Part shown: positions 1 to 8,536 of the stretch, piece after piece
Layout of the letters: each line of letters starts with the position of its first letter
How positions within the stretch are numbered: the first letter of the stretch is position 1
NCBI GenBank assembly: GCA_002362105.1
Contig: DETD01000013.1
Location: 15,202 to 79,201 of the forward strand
Length of the DNA stretch: 64,000 bases
From: Bacteroidales bacterium UBA3297
GTDB taxonomy: Bacteria; Bacteroidota; Bacteroidia; Bacteroidales; Paludibacteraceae
Reading direction: 5' to 3'
Program-made: the position numbers and the translations under genes
Notes under the pieces: model-generated
What the model was told of the DNA's origin: nothing
Databases searched by the model: none
Seen by the model: only the letters and a program-made list of their open reading frames with translations

Positions 1-3000
1 CTCGAAAATGGCAGTGAGTTTAATAGTTCCGTCTACTTTTATTGTACGGCTCTTTTGGGTATTTTCGTCGCTCCATTTAATAAATTTGTAACCAATGTAT
101 GGACTTGCCGTTATTTTCGCATCAGACATATAATCGTATTTGCCCGCCCCCGTTACATATCCGCCTTTAGAAGTATTGGTGCTTAGGCTAACCTGGTATT
201 GTATCTTCTTAAACGTGGCGAAGAAGTGTAATCCCTCACGGTCTACCTTTATTTCCCTTTCGGCCGTGGTAACGCCATCGTCCCACTTCACAAACTCGTA
301 GCCTTCGTTAGGGATGGCCTTTACGGTTACCATCGAGTCAACTGTGTAGTAGCCACGTCCAACCACATTTCCTCCATCATATGCTTCCAAATCGAGCAGG
401 TACCTCTGTTTGGTTTCCCTTGCAAGCAGGCCGTTTACTAGCCTTCTTAACTCTTCAGTTTCTTCCTTAAGGCCTTTTACCACTTCGCCAATCGAGTCCT
501 TATAGCTGTCGAACTCGGCTTTTGTAATGTATTGTGCGTCGTTCTCGAACGCACTGACCTTGGTAGGCATATCGGCAATTTCGCTGTAATTGTAAACTGG
601 TTTGGTGTCGGTTTGTGCCCATTCTGGCAGTTGTTCCTTGTCTAGCTTGTTGTTCCAGTTATAGATGTCGTCGGTGGTAATAGTGCTTGAAGGAAGATTT
701 TCCACACTAGCGCCAATGCTATTTATCTGTTCGCTAACAGTCTCTTTATAAGCTTCCAGTTTGCTGTTTTCGGCAGCGACCACAGAATCGACATACGTTC
801 TGATGCGCACTTTGGCAACCGCTTTCAGCGAGTCTTCGTAGTACTTCTCCATCTGCAGCATCATATAGTACATCATGTTGTTGTTGTAGTTCAGATCTTT
901 TTGGTTGATGTACCCCTCGTCGTTCTCGAAAAAGCTGATGTTGGTAGGAATTTGGTTCAACATATCGTTCCAATACTCAATGTCGCCTTCCGTAATGTAG
1001 GCGGCAGCCGAACGGTCGAATTTGTTCCAGCGTGCGGTATCGTTTTCGCTAATGCCGGCGGCAACCGACTGTTTAAACGCGGGTTCGCTCTCTTCCGACA
1101 GTTTGTTGTTCCAATTTTCTATGTCGTCTGATGTAATGGTGCTGGCAGCCGAACGGTCGAACTTGTTCCAGCGTACAGTGTCGGCAATGGTCACAGCCGA
1201 TGCGACCGACTGTGTGAAGACAGGGTCGCTCTCTTCGCTAACACCTGTGTTGCCGGCGAAATCAGCGGCCAGTTTTTCCGCTAATTGGCGGGCTTTGTTC
1301 CAGCGTGCGGTATCGGTGGCCGTAATACCGGCGGCAATCGATTTTGTGAAAGCAGGGTCTGCCTCTTCCGCCAATTTTGCGTTCCAGTTGGCTATATCGT
1401 CGGCCGTAATGTTGTTTACTGGCAAATCTAATGTTTTCAGCACTTTGTTCCAGCGTGCGGTATCGGCGGTCGTAATGCCGGCGGCAACCGATTGGGCGAA
1501 CTCTGGGTCGGCTTCGGTATAGCTGCCGAGTTTCCCGTTCCAGTTGTTAATGTCGGTTTCGGTTATTTGGCTGATGGCAACCGATGTGCCGAGTTTGTTC
1601 CAGCGCGCAGTATCGGCGGCCGAAATGCCGGCGGCAACCGATTGTGCAAATGCTGGGTCGCTCTCTTCCGTCAGTTTCCCGTTCCAGTTGGCAATGTCGT
1701 CGTGTGTGATGCCTTTGGCCGGCAGTTGCTCTAGTTTGTTCCAGCGTGCGGTATCGGTAGTGGTGATGCCTGACGCTACCGACGAGCGGAAGAAAGGGTC
1801 GGTTTCACTATAGCTGTCCAATTTATTGTTCCAAAGCTCAATCTGGTCTTTGGTTATCGTATTCGAAACGCTGTTCTGCAACTTGTTCCAGCGTGCGGTA
1901 TCGCCAGCTGTGATGCCGGCGGCCACCGATTTTCCGAATTCTGGGTCAGTTTCAGTGTAGTTGTCGGGCTTGCTGTTCCAGTTGGCAATATCGTCGTTGG
2001 TAATGCTGTTAGCCGGCAGTTGTTCCAGTTTCGCTAGTCTGTCGGTGTTGTTCCAGCGTGCGGTATCTTTGGCAGTGATGCCAGCGGCTACCGATTTATT
2101 GAACTCAGGGTCTGTTTCTGAGAAGCTTTCAGGTTTACTGTTCCAGTTGTTTATATCTTTCTGGGTGATGGTCGACGCAACCGACTTGGCAAACTCAGGG
2201 TCTGACTCGCTGTAGGCGTTCAACTTGCTGTTCCACTTTTCGATGTCGGCGTTTGTAATCGTGCTGGCTGGCATGTTGGCTGCCTTGTTCCAACTGATGG
2301 TGTCGGACTTGCTGATACCGGCGGCCACAGATTTTTGGAACAATGGGTCTGATTCCGAATTGCTATCCTGTTTCTTGTTCCAATTGTCAATGTCTTTTTG
2401 GGTGATTGTCGCTGCTACCGATGCCGAGAATTTCGGATCGGTCTCTTTGAAGCTAGAAAGTTTCTTGTTCCAGCGCGCAGTATCTTTTTTCGTGATGCCG
2501 GCGGCAACCGACTGTTTGAAGGCTGGGTCTTTCTCTTCAACATCGCCAATTTCTGGCGCTCCAACTATTTCCGAATAGTTATATACTGGTTTCTCTGGTG
2601 TCTGGGTCCATTTTGGGGTTGCATCTGGAGAGATGCGTTCCGCATAAATGGCATAAGGAACACTCAGCAACTGCGATGTCGATGCCAGTGTGTAGTTAGT
2701 GCCTCCGTCTGGGTCCATCTCGCATTTAATGAAGTATGGCCCCTCTTCCCAATTGATTTTAGAAATGTCGTCTTTGCTGACTGCCTCCTCGTCGCCGATG
2801 GCGAAAGTTAGTAGGCCGTCTGGGTTGGTTATGGCACGGCGTGTCTCGCTATATACAGCAGAGCCTTTCTCGCTACCCTTAAGAATGCTGATGCGTACAC
2901 CAACTGCTTTTGAGCGGACTAACTTGTGGACGTTGTTTCGAACAACAGCCTGGTAGGTTATTGTTTGTGGTGCACTGGCACTCGCCATCAGGCTGAGGCA

Positions 3001-3030
3001 CAACGCTATGGGTAGTATAACCTTCTTCAT
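1..3030 (-). CDS. Large secreted repeat protein, C-terminus beyond the window
   Basis: The minus-strand frame is open from an ATG at 3030 to the window edge, giving at least 1010 residues. The N-terminus (MKKVILPIALCLSLMASASA) is a signal peptide. A short beta-rich domain follows (about residues 20-130, with the phrase QLLSVPYAIYAE common in Bacteroidota surface proteins). Residues of about 165-790 are tandem repeats that alternate two units, of the type 'DPxFxxSVAAGITxxDTxRWNKL' and 'xIDNWNxKL'. A predicted coiled coil lies near residues 830-860, then two divergent InlB-type B repeats (GYEFVKWDDG and GYKFIKWSDE). This looks like an elongated surface stalk or fibre-like protein. It starts 9 bases after a small T9SS protein gene, probably in one operon. 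No enzyme domain is visible; the missing C-terminus may carry a T9SS sorting domain. Confidence 0.8.
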   Translation of the reverse strand, partial: MKKVILPIALCLSLMASASAPQTITYQAVVRNNVHKLVRSKAVGVRISILKGSEKGSAVYSETRRAITNPDGLLTFAIGDEEAVSKDDISKINWEEGPYFIKCEMDPDGGTNYTLASTSQLLSVPYAIYAERISPDATPKWTQTPEKPVYNYSEIVGAPEIGDVEEKDPAFKQSVAAGITKKDTARWNKKLSSFKETDPKFSASVAATITQKDIDNWNKKQDSNSESDPLFQKSVAAGISKSDTISWNKAANMPASTITNADIEKWNSKLNAYSESDPEFAKSVASTITQKDINNWNSKPESFSETDPEFNKSVAAGITAKDTARWNNTDRLAKLEQLPANSITNDDIANWNSKPDNYTETDPEFGKSVAAGITAGDTARWNKLQNSVSNTITKDQIELWNNKLDSYSETDPFFRSSVASGITTTDTARWNKLEQLPAKGITHDDIANWNGKLTEESDPAFAQSVAAGISAADTARWNKLGTSVAISQITETDINNWNGKLGSYTEADPEFAQSVAAGITTADTARWNKVLKTLDLPVNNITADDIANWNAKLAEEADPAFTKSIAAGITATDTARWNKARQLAEKLAADFAGNTGVSEESDPVFTQSVASAVTIADTVRWNKFDRSAASTITSDDIENWNNKLSEESEPAFKQSVAAGISENDTARWNKFDRSAAAYITEGDIEYWNDMLNQIPTNISFFENDEGYINQKDLNYNNNMMYYMMLQMEKYYEDSLKAVAKVRIRTYVDSVVAAENSKLEAYKETVSEQINSIGASVENLPSSTITTDDIYNWNNKLDKEQLPEWAQTDTKPVYNYSEIADMPTKVSAFENDAQYITKAEFDSYKDSIGEVVKGLKEETEELRRLVNGLLARETKQRYLLDLEAYDGGNVVGRGYYTVDSMVTVKAIPNEGYEFVKWDDGVTTAEREIKVDREGLHFFATFKKIQYQVSLSTNTSKGGYVTGAGKYDYMSDAKITASPYIGYKFIKWSDENTQKSRTIKVDGTIKLTAIFE
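650..2500 (-). repeat. Tandem WNK-repeat coding region
   Basis: About twenty copies of a 'tgttcca' core (antisense of the W-N-K codons) occur here, at alternating spacings of roughly 57 and 90 bases. They form about eleven two-part units of around 145 bases. The copies starting near 1024, 1294, 1444, 1737, 1883 and 2048 are almost identical over the segment 'gttccagcgtgcggtatc'. That points to recent duplication or gene conversion within the fibre-like gene. Confidence 0.75.
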
Positions 3031-3039
3031 ATGCGCAGT

Positions 3040-3510
3040 TTATCGTCTTTTAATGATTTTAAAAACCACCGATTCATCTTTTGTGCAGTACACACGTAGC
3101 ATGTACACACCGTTGGTCTGGCTTAGCAAGTCCAGTTTCTCGTATCCGTCGCTGAACTCGCCTTCCGTACAGAATTTGCCCATCGCGTCGGTCAGTACAT
3201 AACGGTACTTGGCAAAGTCGTCGTTCAGGTATACTGAGATATAATCGGGGGTTGGATTCGGAGTGATAGTAATTTGCACGTTGTCGCACATTTTGTTATA
3301 GTCGTAAGCTTCGTCGTCGGCTGGTTGCTGCATACCCGCAATCATCTCCTCCTCGTCGGCATTGGCACCGAGGTAGAGGGCCTGACCTACTGAGTAGGAA
3401 AAACTTCCGGTTTTCCCGCTTGCGTCGCCTCCGGCTACCACCGTATTCTGTTGCGCGTGGACAGCCATAGAAAAAAGGCATAGAAGAAAAATTTGTATCA
3501 GTCGACTCAT
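3040..3510 (-). CDS. Small secreted protein with T9SS type A sorting domain
   Basis: A 156-residue protein with a signal peptide (MSRLIQIFLLCLFSMAVHAQ). A middle segment (GGDASGKTGSFSYSVGQAL) is typical of small Bacteroidota surface proteins that pair with larger surface genes. The C-terminal 80 residues are a type A T9SS sorting domain: the ITPNPTPDYISV start motif, the GVYMLRVYC strand, and a basic end (KIIKRR). It should be exported by Sec and then carried across the outer membrane by T9SS. It is the first gene after a promoter at 3748-3778 and lies directly ahead of the large repeat protein. Confidence 0.82.
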   Translation of the reverse strand: MSRLIQIFLLCLFSMAVHAQQNTVVAGGDASGKTGSFSYSVGQALYLGANADEEEMIAGMQQPADDEAYDYNKMCDNVQITITPNPTPDYISVYLNDDFAKYRYVLTDAMGKFCTEGEFSDGYEKLDLLSQTNGVYMLRVYCTKDESVVFKIIKRR

Positions 3511-3565
3511 GAGAAAAACATTGGTCTGTATTAATAATTCAAACTATCGGTTGTTTCCTAACTCG

Positions 3566-3693
3566 TTATACCACTTTTATATACGTGTGTTTATCGTTCT
3601 ATGCTTAATAGACTGATTGTGAGTGGTATAAAAAACAACAACTTACATAAATCTAGCGTAGACTCTTTTTATATACACTACTTTTATGTAAGT
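3566..3693. other. Leader region with two inverted repeats
   Basis: Two imperfectly nested inverted repeats lie between the promoter at 3748-3778 and the start at 3510. One pairs ttataccact (about 3566) with agtggtataa (about 3622). The other pairs acttacataaa (3641-3651) with tttatgtaagt (3683-3693). Read on the minus strand, the second hairpin is followed by TTGTTGTTTTTT, like an attenuator or terminator inside the roughly 230-base leader. No gene is seen in 3511-3870. Confidence 0.4.
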
Positions 3694-3747
3694 TTTTTTA
3701 ATGTAAGCTGTTACGGAACTAGTGACGAAACAAGTTACAACTATGTA

Positions 3748-3778
3748 CAAAAGTATTAATAATACTCAAATTAACAAA
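3748..3778 (-). promoter_or_regulatory. Bacteroidota-type promoter of the 3510 gene
   Basis: On the minus strand, TTTG (3775-3778), a 19-base gap and TACTTTTG (3748-3755) match the phylum's -33/-7 consensus (TTTG, TAnnTTTG). Confidence 0.55.
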
Positions 3779-3870
3779 GCCTATAACTAAGGAATATGAA
3801 AAAGCGCGTTGGGCAGGTGTTTATAAAAAAAGTCGCAGTAGAGGTGCAGAAGAAGATATAGTAAAATAAT

Positions 3871-3902
3871 AAGAGGCAAACAACTTGTGTCGTTTGCCTC
3901 TT
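3871..3902 (-). terminator. Terminator after the beta-propeller gene
   Basis: An 11-base perfect stem (aagaggcaaac / gtttgcctctt) is followed on the minus strand by ATTATTTTAC. It lies just downstream of the gene ending at 3925. Confidence 0.75.
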
Positions 3903-3924
3903 ACAGCTGTATATTAGTTTTTCA

Positions 3925-5826
3925 TTATAGCTTCATAGAAGTAAGTTTACCGTCTTCTACAAAGTATACGTGATAGTTGTTGAAGTCTATTTCGAACACC
4001 ACGTCACGGTTCTTGCTGAATTCAACGGTCTTGATTTCTTTACCAGTATTCTTGTTAACGATGGCTAATGAAACCTGTTCGCTACCGTTAACTTTCTTGC
4101 TTGTCATGAAGATGGCAAAGTCGTCGTTGCTGCGTGCAGCTTTTTTCTGCTTGGCATTCTCCTTCATTTCACGGCGCATCTTGGCCATTTCCATGCTTGC
4201 ACGTCCGTTAGCTTCAGCCTGTTCTGCAGAGCAGAATACGCCTGTAGTCTGATCGCCACAAGTAATGGTTGTACTACCAATGCCGGTTGCAATAGCGCCT
4301 GCCATCATGCCGGCTCTTGCCCAGCCGCCAGTCTTCAACTGAGGATATACTTTTTGAGACAGCACCTTGCCATCCTTAGCAACCATGATGTATTCCTTCA
4401 TACCGTATATGAAGTAACCATTTTCGCTTACTTTGAAGCCTTCGAGGTCGTTTGGAGAGTCAAGTTTTGCTTCAACTGCAGCCGGTTTCTTAGCGTCTTC
4501 GTCTGGAGTCAACACGTAGATTTTCTTTCCGCTGATGACGAGTGCTTTCCCGTTTGCGTCATCGAATGCGACACGGTCGCCTTTGGCAAGGCTCATAGAC
4601 CATTTCTTCTTGTTGGTGTTCTTGTCGTAAACGACAAACTTGGTGCTGGTGAAGATTGCGAAAGTACTGTTGTAATCCTTTCTAATTTGAGCTGAAATGT
4701 TGTTGTCAACGTCTTCCAACTCAACAGGCTTCTTCCATACTGGTTTGCCGTCTTCTGGATTGATGAGGTTCATCTTGTTACCATAATAAACCAAGAGTCC
4801 GTCTTTGGTGTTTTCAACGCTTTTGAAGAAAGGCATAGAGTATGGTTTCTTCCATACAGGTTTGGTGCTTGCCAAGTCGTAAACGTCGATGTTGGTCATA
4901 GTGGCAACCACAATCTGACGGTCGTTCAACTCAATCAAATCGGTGAAACTGCCTTCCAGTTTCATAGGTTCAGACCAACGTTTGTTACCGTTGTCTGCAA
5001 ACAGGCAGTTCAGTTTTTTGCCAAGGGGAGCACCGCTTATGGCCAGGGCGCCGACGCGTTCAACTACATAGATGAATTTACCTGTTTTGTCGATGATGAA
5101 CTTACCTGGGTTACATTCGTTCTTCCATTTTATGTTGCCGTTATCTTTATTCAAAAGGTAAAGGAACTTGCCGTTAGCATAGAGAATGTTGCCATTCTTG
5201 TCTACTCCGGGAACGAAACGGGTTGGAGAAGTTAATGCGTTGGCGTCGCCTGTCTGAGAGGCAACCAAACCTTTCATCATAGATTTACCTTTGGTAATTT
5301 CACCCAATTGGGTTTTCCAAAGAACTTTGTCGCTTTCCAGGTCTACAGCGTAAACTGTTTCCTTTGACTCCATCTCTACTTTGAAGAGGATGGCGTTCAG
5401 TGAAGGAATGATGTCATCTTGCAAAAGTTTGCAAGGTGTTTTTTCTGAACCTACGATAACCTGACCGTTAACAACGTCAACGATAATGCCAGATACAAAT
5501 GCAAATTGTGTTCCGGGAATTTCACGGTAATCTTCTTGAATGAAACCTTTAACTTCGTCAGTCTTGCTGCCAGTAAGAGCGTTGGCCTTGCTAATTTTTT
5601 TTAAGGTCTCGTTCTTTGCAGACTTGTTGATGCTCCAAGCCACTTTGTGGTTCTCGTTGTCCATACCGACCCAACTGTTTCCCGTTTCAAGAATGGGGGT
5701 CTGAGTAAAGTCGTGGAAAAAGATAGAAGTAGGTTTTCCGGTTACAGGAGCGGTCCATTCAACTTCTTGTGCGTGCATGTTTGCTAGTGATGATAGCAAA
5801 GCAGATGCTAATAAAATTTTTTTCAT
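3925..5826 (-). CDS. Secreted PQQ-like beta-propeller protein
   Basis: A 633-residue protein with a signal peptide (MKKILLASALLSSLANMHAQ). It is built of recurring beta-propeller blades with alternating W-K and G-K turns, such as 'DKVLWKTQL', 'NGNIKWKNE', 'KPVWKKPY', 'GKPVWKKPVEL' and 'NKKKWSMSL'. This is the pattern of PQQ/WD40-like repeat proteins. A small hydrophobic Gly/Ala-rich insertion (GWARAGMMAGAIATGIGSTT, about residues 490-510) breaks the blades. No T9SS domain is visible, so it may stay in the periplasm. It is a single gene with its own terminator. Ligand and role are unknown. Confidence 0.7.
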   Translation of the reverse strand: MKKILLASALLSSLANMHAQEVEWTAPVTGKPTSIFFHDFTQTPILETGNSWVGMDNENHKVAWSINKSAKNETLKKISKANALTGSKTDEVKGFIQEDYREIPGTQFAFVSGIIVDVVNGQVIVGSEKTPCKLLQDDIIPSLNAILFKVEMESKETVYAVDLESDKVLWKTQLGEITKGKSMMKGLVASQTGDANALTSPTRFVPGVDKNGNILYANGKFLYLLNKDNGNIKWKNECNPGKFIIDKTGKFIYVVERVGALAISGAPLGKKLNCLFADNGNKRWSEPMKLEGSFTDLIELNDRQIVVATMTNIDVYDLASTKPVWKKPYSMPFFKSVENTKDGLLVYYGNKMNLINPEDGKPVWKKPVELEDVDNNISAQIRKDYNSTFAIFTSTKFVVYDKNTNKKKWSMSLAKGDRVAFDDANGKALVISGKKIYVLTPDEDAKKPAAVEAKLDSPNDLEGFKVSENGYFIYGMKEYIMVAKDGKVLSQKVYPQLKTGGWARAGMMAGAIATGIGSTTITCGDQTTGVFCSAEQAEANGRASMEMAKMRREMKENAKQKKAARSNDDFAIFMTSKKVNGSEQVSLAIVNKNTGKEIKTVEFSKNRDVVFEIDFNNYHVYFVEDGKLTSMKL

Positions 5827-5872
5827 GAAATTTGATCTTGTATCTTAATTTTAATAGAAATCCATAATTATT

Positions 5873-5880
5873 CAAAGGTA
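5873..5880 (-). promoter_or_regulatory. Possible -7 box of the beta-propeller gene
   Basis: TACCTTTG on the minus strand, about 47 bases ahead of the start at 5826, fits the TAnnTTTG -7 consensus. The nearest TTTG (5906-5909) is 25 bases away, longer than usual, so the -33 element is uncertain. Confidence 0.35.
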
Positions 5881-5999
5881 ACTTCAACATATTCACTTTT
5901 TGAATCAAAACAGGTGTAGAAGTCACAAAGAAATAGATGTTGCAAATTTAATCTAATCTTGTTAAGTTCGCCAAATTATCCTTTTAAAATTTGTTATAC

Positions 6000-6039
6000 A
6001 AAAAGGAGATATCTCCAGGGTGTGGAGTCTATCTCCTTT
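6000..6039 (-). terminator. Terminator after the T9SS type B fragment
   Basis: The stem aaaggagata / tatctccttt is followed on the minus strand by TTTTTG. It sits 20 bases after the stop of the sorting-domain fragment. Confidence 0.6.
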
Positions 6040-6058
6040 CAACTGACTTATAGAATTT

Positions 6059-6306
6059 TTACCTTGTTAGCGTGATGTGTCCGGTCATCTGCATATCAAT
6101 ACTTTCTATGTCTATAATATACCAGTAGTCTGATGTCGGACAGTCGGCATCGAGGTAGGTTCCATTCCACGCGTTGTTTTCGTTGTCGTAACCTTTTGTC
6201 TCGAATAGAAGTTTGCCCCAGCGGTTGTAGATGCGGATTGTAGCTTCTGGGAACTGATCGATGTTTTCTATAATCCATAATATTTCTGTTCTTTTTCGGA
6301 TATAAA
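6059..6306 (-). pseudogene. Fragment of a T9SS type B (gliding-motility CHU_C) C-terminal domain
   Basis: In the minus-strand frame ending with TAA at 6059, the translation includes EILWIIENIDQFPEATIRIY and then NRWGKLLFET, WNGTYLDADCPTSDYWYII and GHITLTR. These are hallmarks of the type B sorting domain (gliding-motility-associated C-terminal domain). No start codon or upstream body exists: the frame runs straight into the terminator of the upstream gene at 6308-6333. I read this as the 3' remnant of a large T9SS substrate gene lost by deletion, with its own terminator retained. A different minus-strand frame across the same bases is open but resembles nothing. Confidence 0.7.
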
Positions 6307-6307
6307 A

Positions 6308-6333
6308 AACGCTCCCTTCTCATAGGGAGCGTT
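6308..6333 (-). terminator. Terminator after the FISUMP-like gene
   Basis: The stem aacgctccct / agggagcgtt with a 6-base loop is followed on the minus strand by TTTTTATA. It lies about 43 bases after the stop at 6376. Confidence 0.75.
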
Positions 6334-6375
6334 TGTGCCAGTTTTATTTTACCTTAATTATAATAGGTATAGCTA

Positions 6376-7053
6376 TTATTTGACAACCACAGCGCGGACC
6401 GATTGTCCGTTGTAGCGGCTGTTGCCAAAAGAGCTGATGTTGCCCGATACAAAGCTAAAGTCGAGCGCGCTGTCGCTACTCGACGAGTCGAGGCTCGACG
6501 ACCAGTATTCGCCGAAGTCGCCAACGCTGTAGAGGTGGCCCTCTCCTTTGTAGCCCGCGGCTGGCAGGAATATAACCTGCCCTGTGGCTATTGAGGTGCC
6601 TAGGCGTCCGCTAACGCCAGTGCCAGCGTAGTTGTCGGTCCAGACCCATACACACCCTTTCAGCAGTTCTTGCTGTTCCTTATAGGTGGGCATGCGCCAG
6701 CGCGGACCCCAGTTGACTGTGGCGGCATCGTCTTCAGGCAATAGTGTGGTACGCCCGTCCGATGTTCCGAAAAAGTCGTCGGTACAGTATTTTGTCAGAT
6801 TGGCGGGGCCGCCTTCCGATAGTTTGTAACGGTCCCAGTTGCAGGAGTCTTTTTGTGCAGTTTCGCCCCATGCAAAATAGCCGCCGAACTCTTCCGGGCG
6901 TTCTGCACCCACGTTGCAGGTGGCCCAGAGGGTGCCACTGGCAAGCCCAAGGTCTACATACGCGTGTCCTCCGATGCTGTCGGAAGAGTGGGTTTGAGCA
7001 AAAGATTGGATTGACGGGAATAGCAAAACCAACCAAAATAGTTTTTTTCTCAT
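6376..7053 (-). CDS. Secreted FISUMP-like (major paralogous domain) protein
   Basis: A 225-residue protein starting at the ATG at 7053, where the signal peptide begins (MRKKLFWLVLLFPSIQSFAQ). The body carries the conserved pattern of the Fibrobacter major paralogous / DUF1566-like fold: 'VDLGLASGTLWATCNVGA', 'GGYFAWGET', 'WRMPTYKEQQELL', 'GEYWSSS' and 'VRAVV'. The fold resembles C-type lectin-like domains and occurs in many secreted Bacteroidota proteins. No catalytic motif is visible. The gene stands alone between a good promoter (7147-7178) and a terminator. Confidence 0.75.
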   Translation of the reverse strand: MRKKLFWLVLLFPSIQSFAQTHSSDSIGGHAYVDLGLASGTLWATCNVGAERPEEFGGYFAWGETAQKDSCNWDRYKLSEGGPANLTKYCTDDFFGTSDGRTTLLPEDDAATVNWGPRWRMPTYKEQQELLKGCVWVWTDNYAGTGVSGRLGTSIATGQVIFLPAAGYKGEGHLYSVGDFGEYWSSSLDSSSSDSALDFSFVSGNISSFGNSRYNGQSVRAVVVK

Positions 7054-7146
7054 ATTAACTACAAAATTGAAGACAAACAAAATACGTGCGGATTCGTGCG
7101 TGTGGTTACCTCAGCCGACCGCTACGGAAATTTCGATATCGATATG

Positions 7147-7178
7147 CAAAATTAGTTAAAAAGAAAAATATAACCAAA
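7147..7178 (-). promoter_or_regulatory. Bacteroidota-type promoter of the 7053 gene
   Basis: On the minus strand, TTTG (7175-7178), exactly 20 bases and TAATTTTG (7147-7154) match the -33/-7 consensus. The start codon lies about 90 bases downstream. Confidence 0.6.
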
Positions 7179-7260
7179 ACAAGTGAGCGAAAAAATCAAA
7201 GGGTTGAAGATTTTTCATCCCCAACCCCATATATTTTTTATAAAGACTGTAGTTTTTTGC

Positions 7261-7428
7261 TTATTTGACTCTTGTGGTAAAACCCGTAAGTGTATCAGTT
7301 ATAATAACAGAAGCTGTTTCAAGTTCACCTGCTTCATAATCAGCTACTACCATAGCCTGATCTTTAGTTGGAGCTTTGCTAACATAGCTGTTTCCACTGG
7401 TTGTCGTGCGAGTAATAATGTATCTCAT
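7261..7428 (-). CDS. Small 55-residue protein, function unknown
   Basis: An ATG at 7428 opens a 55-codon frame ending in TAA at 7261. The product starts MRYIITRTTTSGNSYVSKAP and ends VIITDTLTGFTTRVK. It has no signal peptide, membrane segment or cysteine. Support for it as a gene is a well-placed promoter (7588-7617) with no other frame to serve, and a balanced, non-repetitive composition. I do not recognise the family. Confidence 0.5.
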   Translation of the reverse strand: MRYIITRTTTSGNSYVSKAPTKDQAMVVADYEAGELETASVIITDTLTGFTTRVK

Positions 7429-7587
7429 AGTAATTGTAATTAGGGTTTAAAAACCATTTGAGTTAAGCTTACCAATAGTCCGGTGGTAAATGATCATTCA
7501 AGTAAATAATTACAGATAGGACTATAAAGAATTGCTTCTATATCCGTTTGTAGAGTTTAAGAAAACGTCAAGTCGTTATTTACATTA

Positions 7588-7617
7588 CAAATATAACACT
7601 TTTATTTTGGAAAACAA
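7588..7617 (-). promoter_or_regulatory. Promoter of the small 7428 gene
   Basis: On the minus strand, TTG (7615-7617), 19 bases and TATATTTG (7588-7595) fit the phylum consensus, giving a leader of about 155 bases. Confidence 0.45.
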
Positions 7618-7685
7618 CACTATTTTCTTCCTTTTTTACCATTTTCGAACAAAAAAGTGCCTAAAAGGTGAAAAAACATCCTGTT

Positions 7686-7934
7686 TTAAAGTTCGTTTGG
7701 CTCCTCGTCACCAAACGGGCAGTGGAAAACGTCTGCCGAGCCTGTTTTTTGGTAGTAGTTTCCCGTTTTTATATAGGTGTCGCCTGTTGTGGTGTCTATG
7801 CGCATATTCCCGCTTTTTACAAAGTGGTGGAAGTTCCCGTTCGAGTCGAAACCTTCTATGTAGTTTTCGGTTGAGCAGGTTTCGTTAAAGAATACCGTTT
7901 CTCCGGTCGACAGGTTGTTGTATATTTTGTACAT
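7686..7934 (-). CDS. Small hypothetical protein
   Basis: From the ATG at 7934 the product has 82 residues, starting MYKIYNNLSTGETVFFNETC and ending with an acidic tail (FGDEEPNEL). It has no signal peptide or membrane segment. Repeated short strands with Gly turns (GNFHHFVKSG, GDTYIKTGNYYQ) suggest a small beta-structured domain. The 14 residues of the open frame before this ATG do not look coding. No family recognised. Confidence 0.4.
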   Translation of the reverse strand: MYKIYNNLSTGETVFFNETCSTENYIEGFDSNGNFHHFVKSGNMRIDTTTGDTYIKTGNYYQKTGSADVFHCPFGDEEPNEL

Positions 7935-8063
7935 GGCGAATTTATGTTTGGTAGGTGAAGCAGCTGTCGCCACTGGAATCTTTTCCAGCAGGAGACCCTA
8001 GTGCAATATAGCGCAAAAAAACAAAAAAAACAGGCGTAGACGTGTGTGTTTTTACATAGGCAC

Positions 8064-8101
8064 AAAAAAAAAATTAGGACGGCTCTCACGAGCTGCCCTA
8101 A
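8064..8101 (-). terminator. Strong terminator with a T10 tail
   Basis: Read on the minus strand, TTAGGGCAGCTC, loop GTGA, GAGCCGTCCTAA and ten T. The stem has 12 pairs with one mismatch and one G-U pair. It serves a minus-strand transcript coming from the right, where no protein gene is seen. Confidence 0.7.
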
Positions 8102-8530
8102 TAACACTTGCCTTATTTAACCAATTAAATCAAAAATGGGAAAAATCCCATCTTTTCATAAAAACACGTTTGCATAGAGCGGGAATCACTAGCCTCACGG
8201 TCAAAAATCCCCATGCAATTATTTATGAAGAAAAACTATCTATTCAAAAATGATACAAATATCGTACCATTGTCGCGTTGAGAACTGACTTTTTTACGTA
8301 AAAAATCATTTTTTTTTCGTAAATACAATTCTCCTTTCTTAAAAAGGGATGAACGCTTTATGAAACATACGAACCGCTACCTTAGTAAATGTTATTATAG
8401 CCGAGCATACAGAACATCATTCTATTCTATACAGAAAATAGTTTTTTCACCTCATGCAGATCATTACTGTCGTTAGTGTATCACCAGTTTCCATCTCAGT
8501 CTACAATATGACAGTCGGTACATTCGTTTC
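8064..8530 (-). ncRNA. Possible non-coding RNA of about 465 nt
   Basis: A minus-strand promoter at 8537-8565 and a terminator with a T10 tail at 8064-8101 bracket a span with no frame longer than about 20 codons. Inside are inverted repeats, notably ttgcat (about 8217) pairing with atgcaa (about 8170) around gggga / ttccc, and a second ggga / tccc hairpin near 8138-8150. I see none of the signature segments of tmRNA, RNase P RNA or SRP RNA. It could instead be a decayed gene with its control signals left in place. Confidence 0.35.
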
Positions 8531-8536
8531 ACAAAC

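Noticed and set aside
650..2500. CRISPR-like regular repeats
   Set aside because: The repeats keep a protein frame, the spacers are not unique, spacing alternates, and no cas genes are present.
901..2956. Plus-strand reading frames with repeated 'ALFQRAVS' and 'MPAATD' phrases
   Set aside because: They are antisense shadows of the WNK repeats of the minus-strand gene, which has a signal peptide and sensible domains.
6096..6323. A 75-residue minus-strand frame starting MRRERFLYPKK
   Set aside because: It is out of frame with the clear T9SS type B domain across the same bases and starts inside a terminator.
8044..8253. Plus-strand 69-residue frame starting MCFYIGTKKK
   Set aside because: It spans the T10 terminator and hairpins, with low-complexity codons and no promoter.
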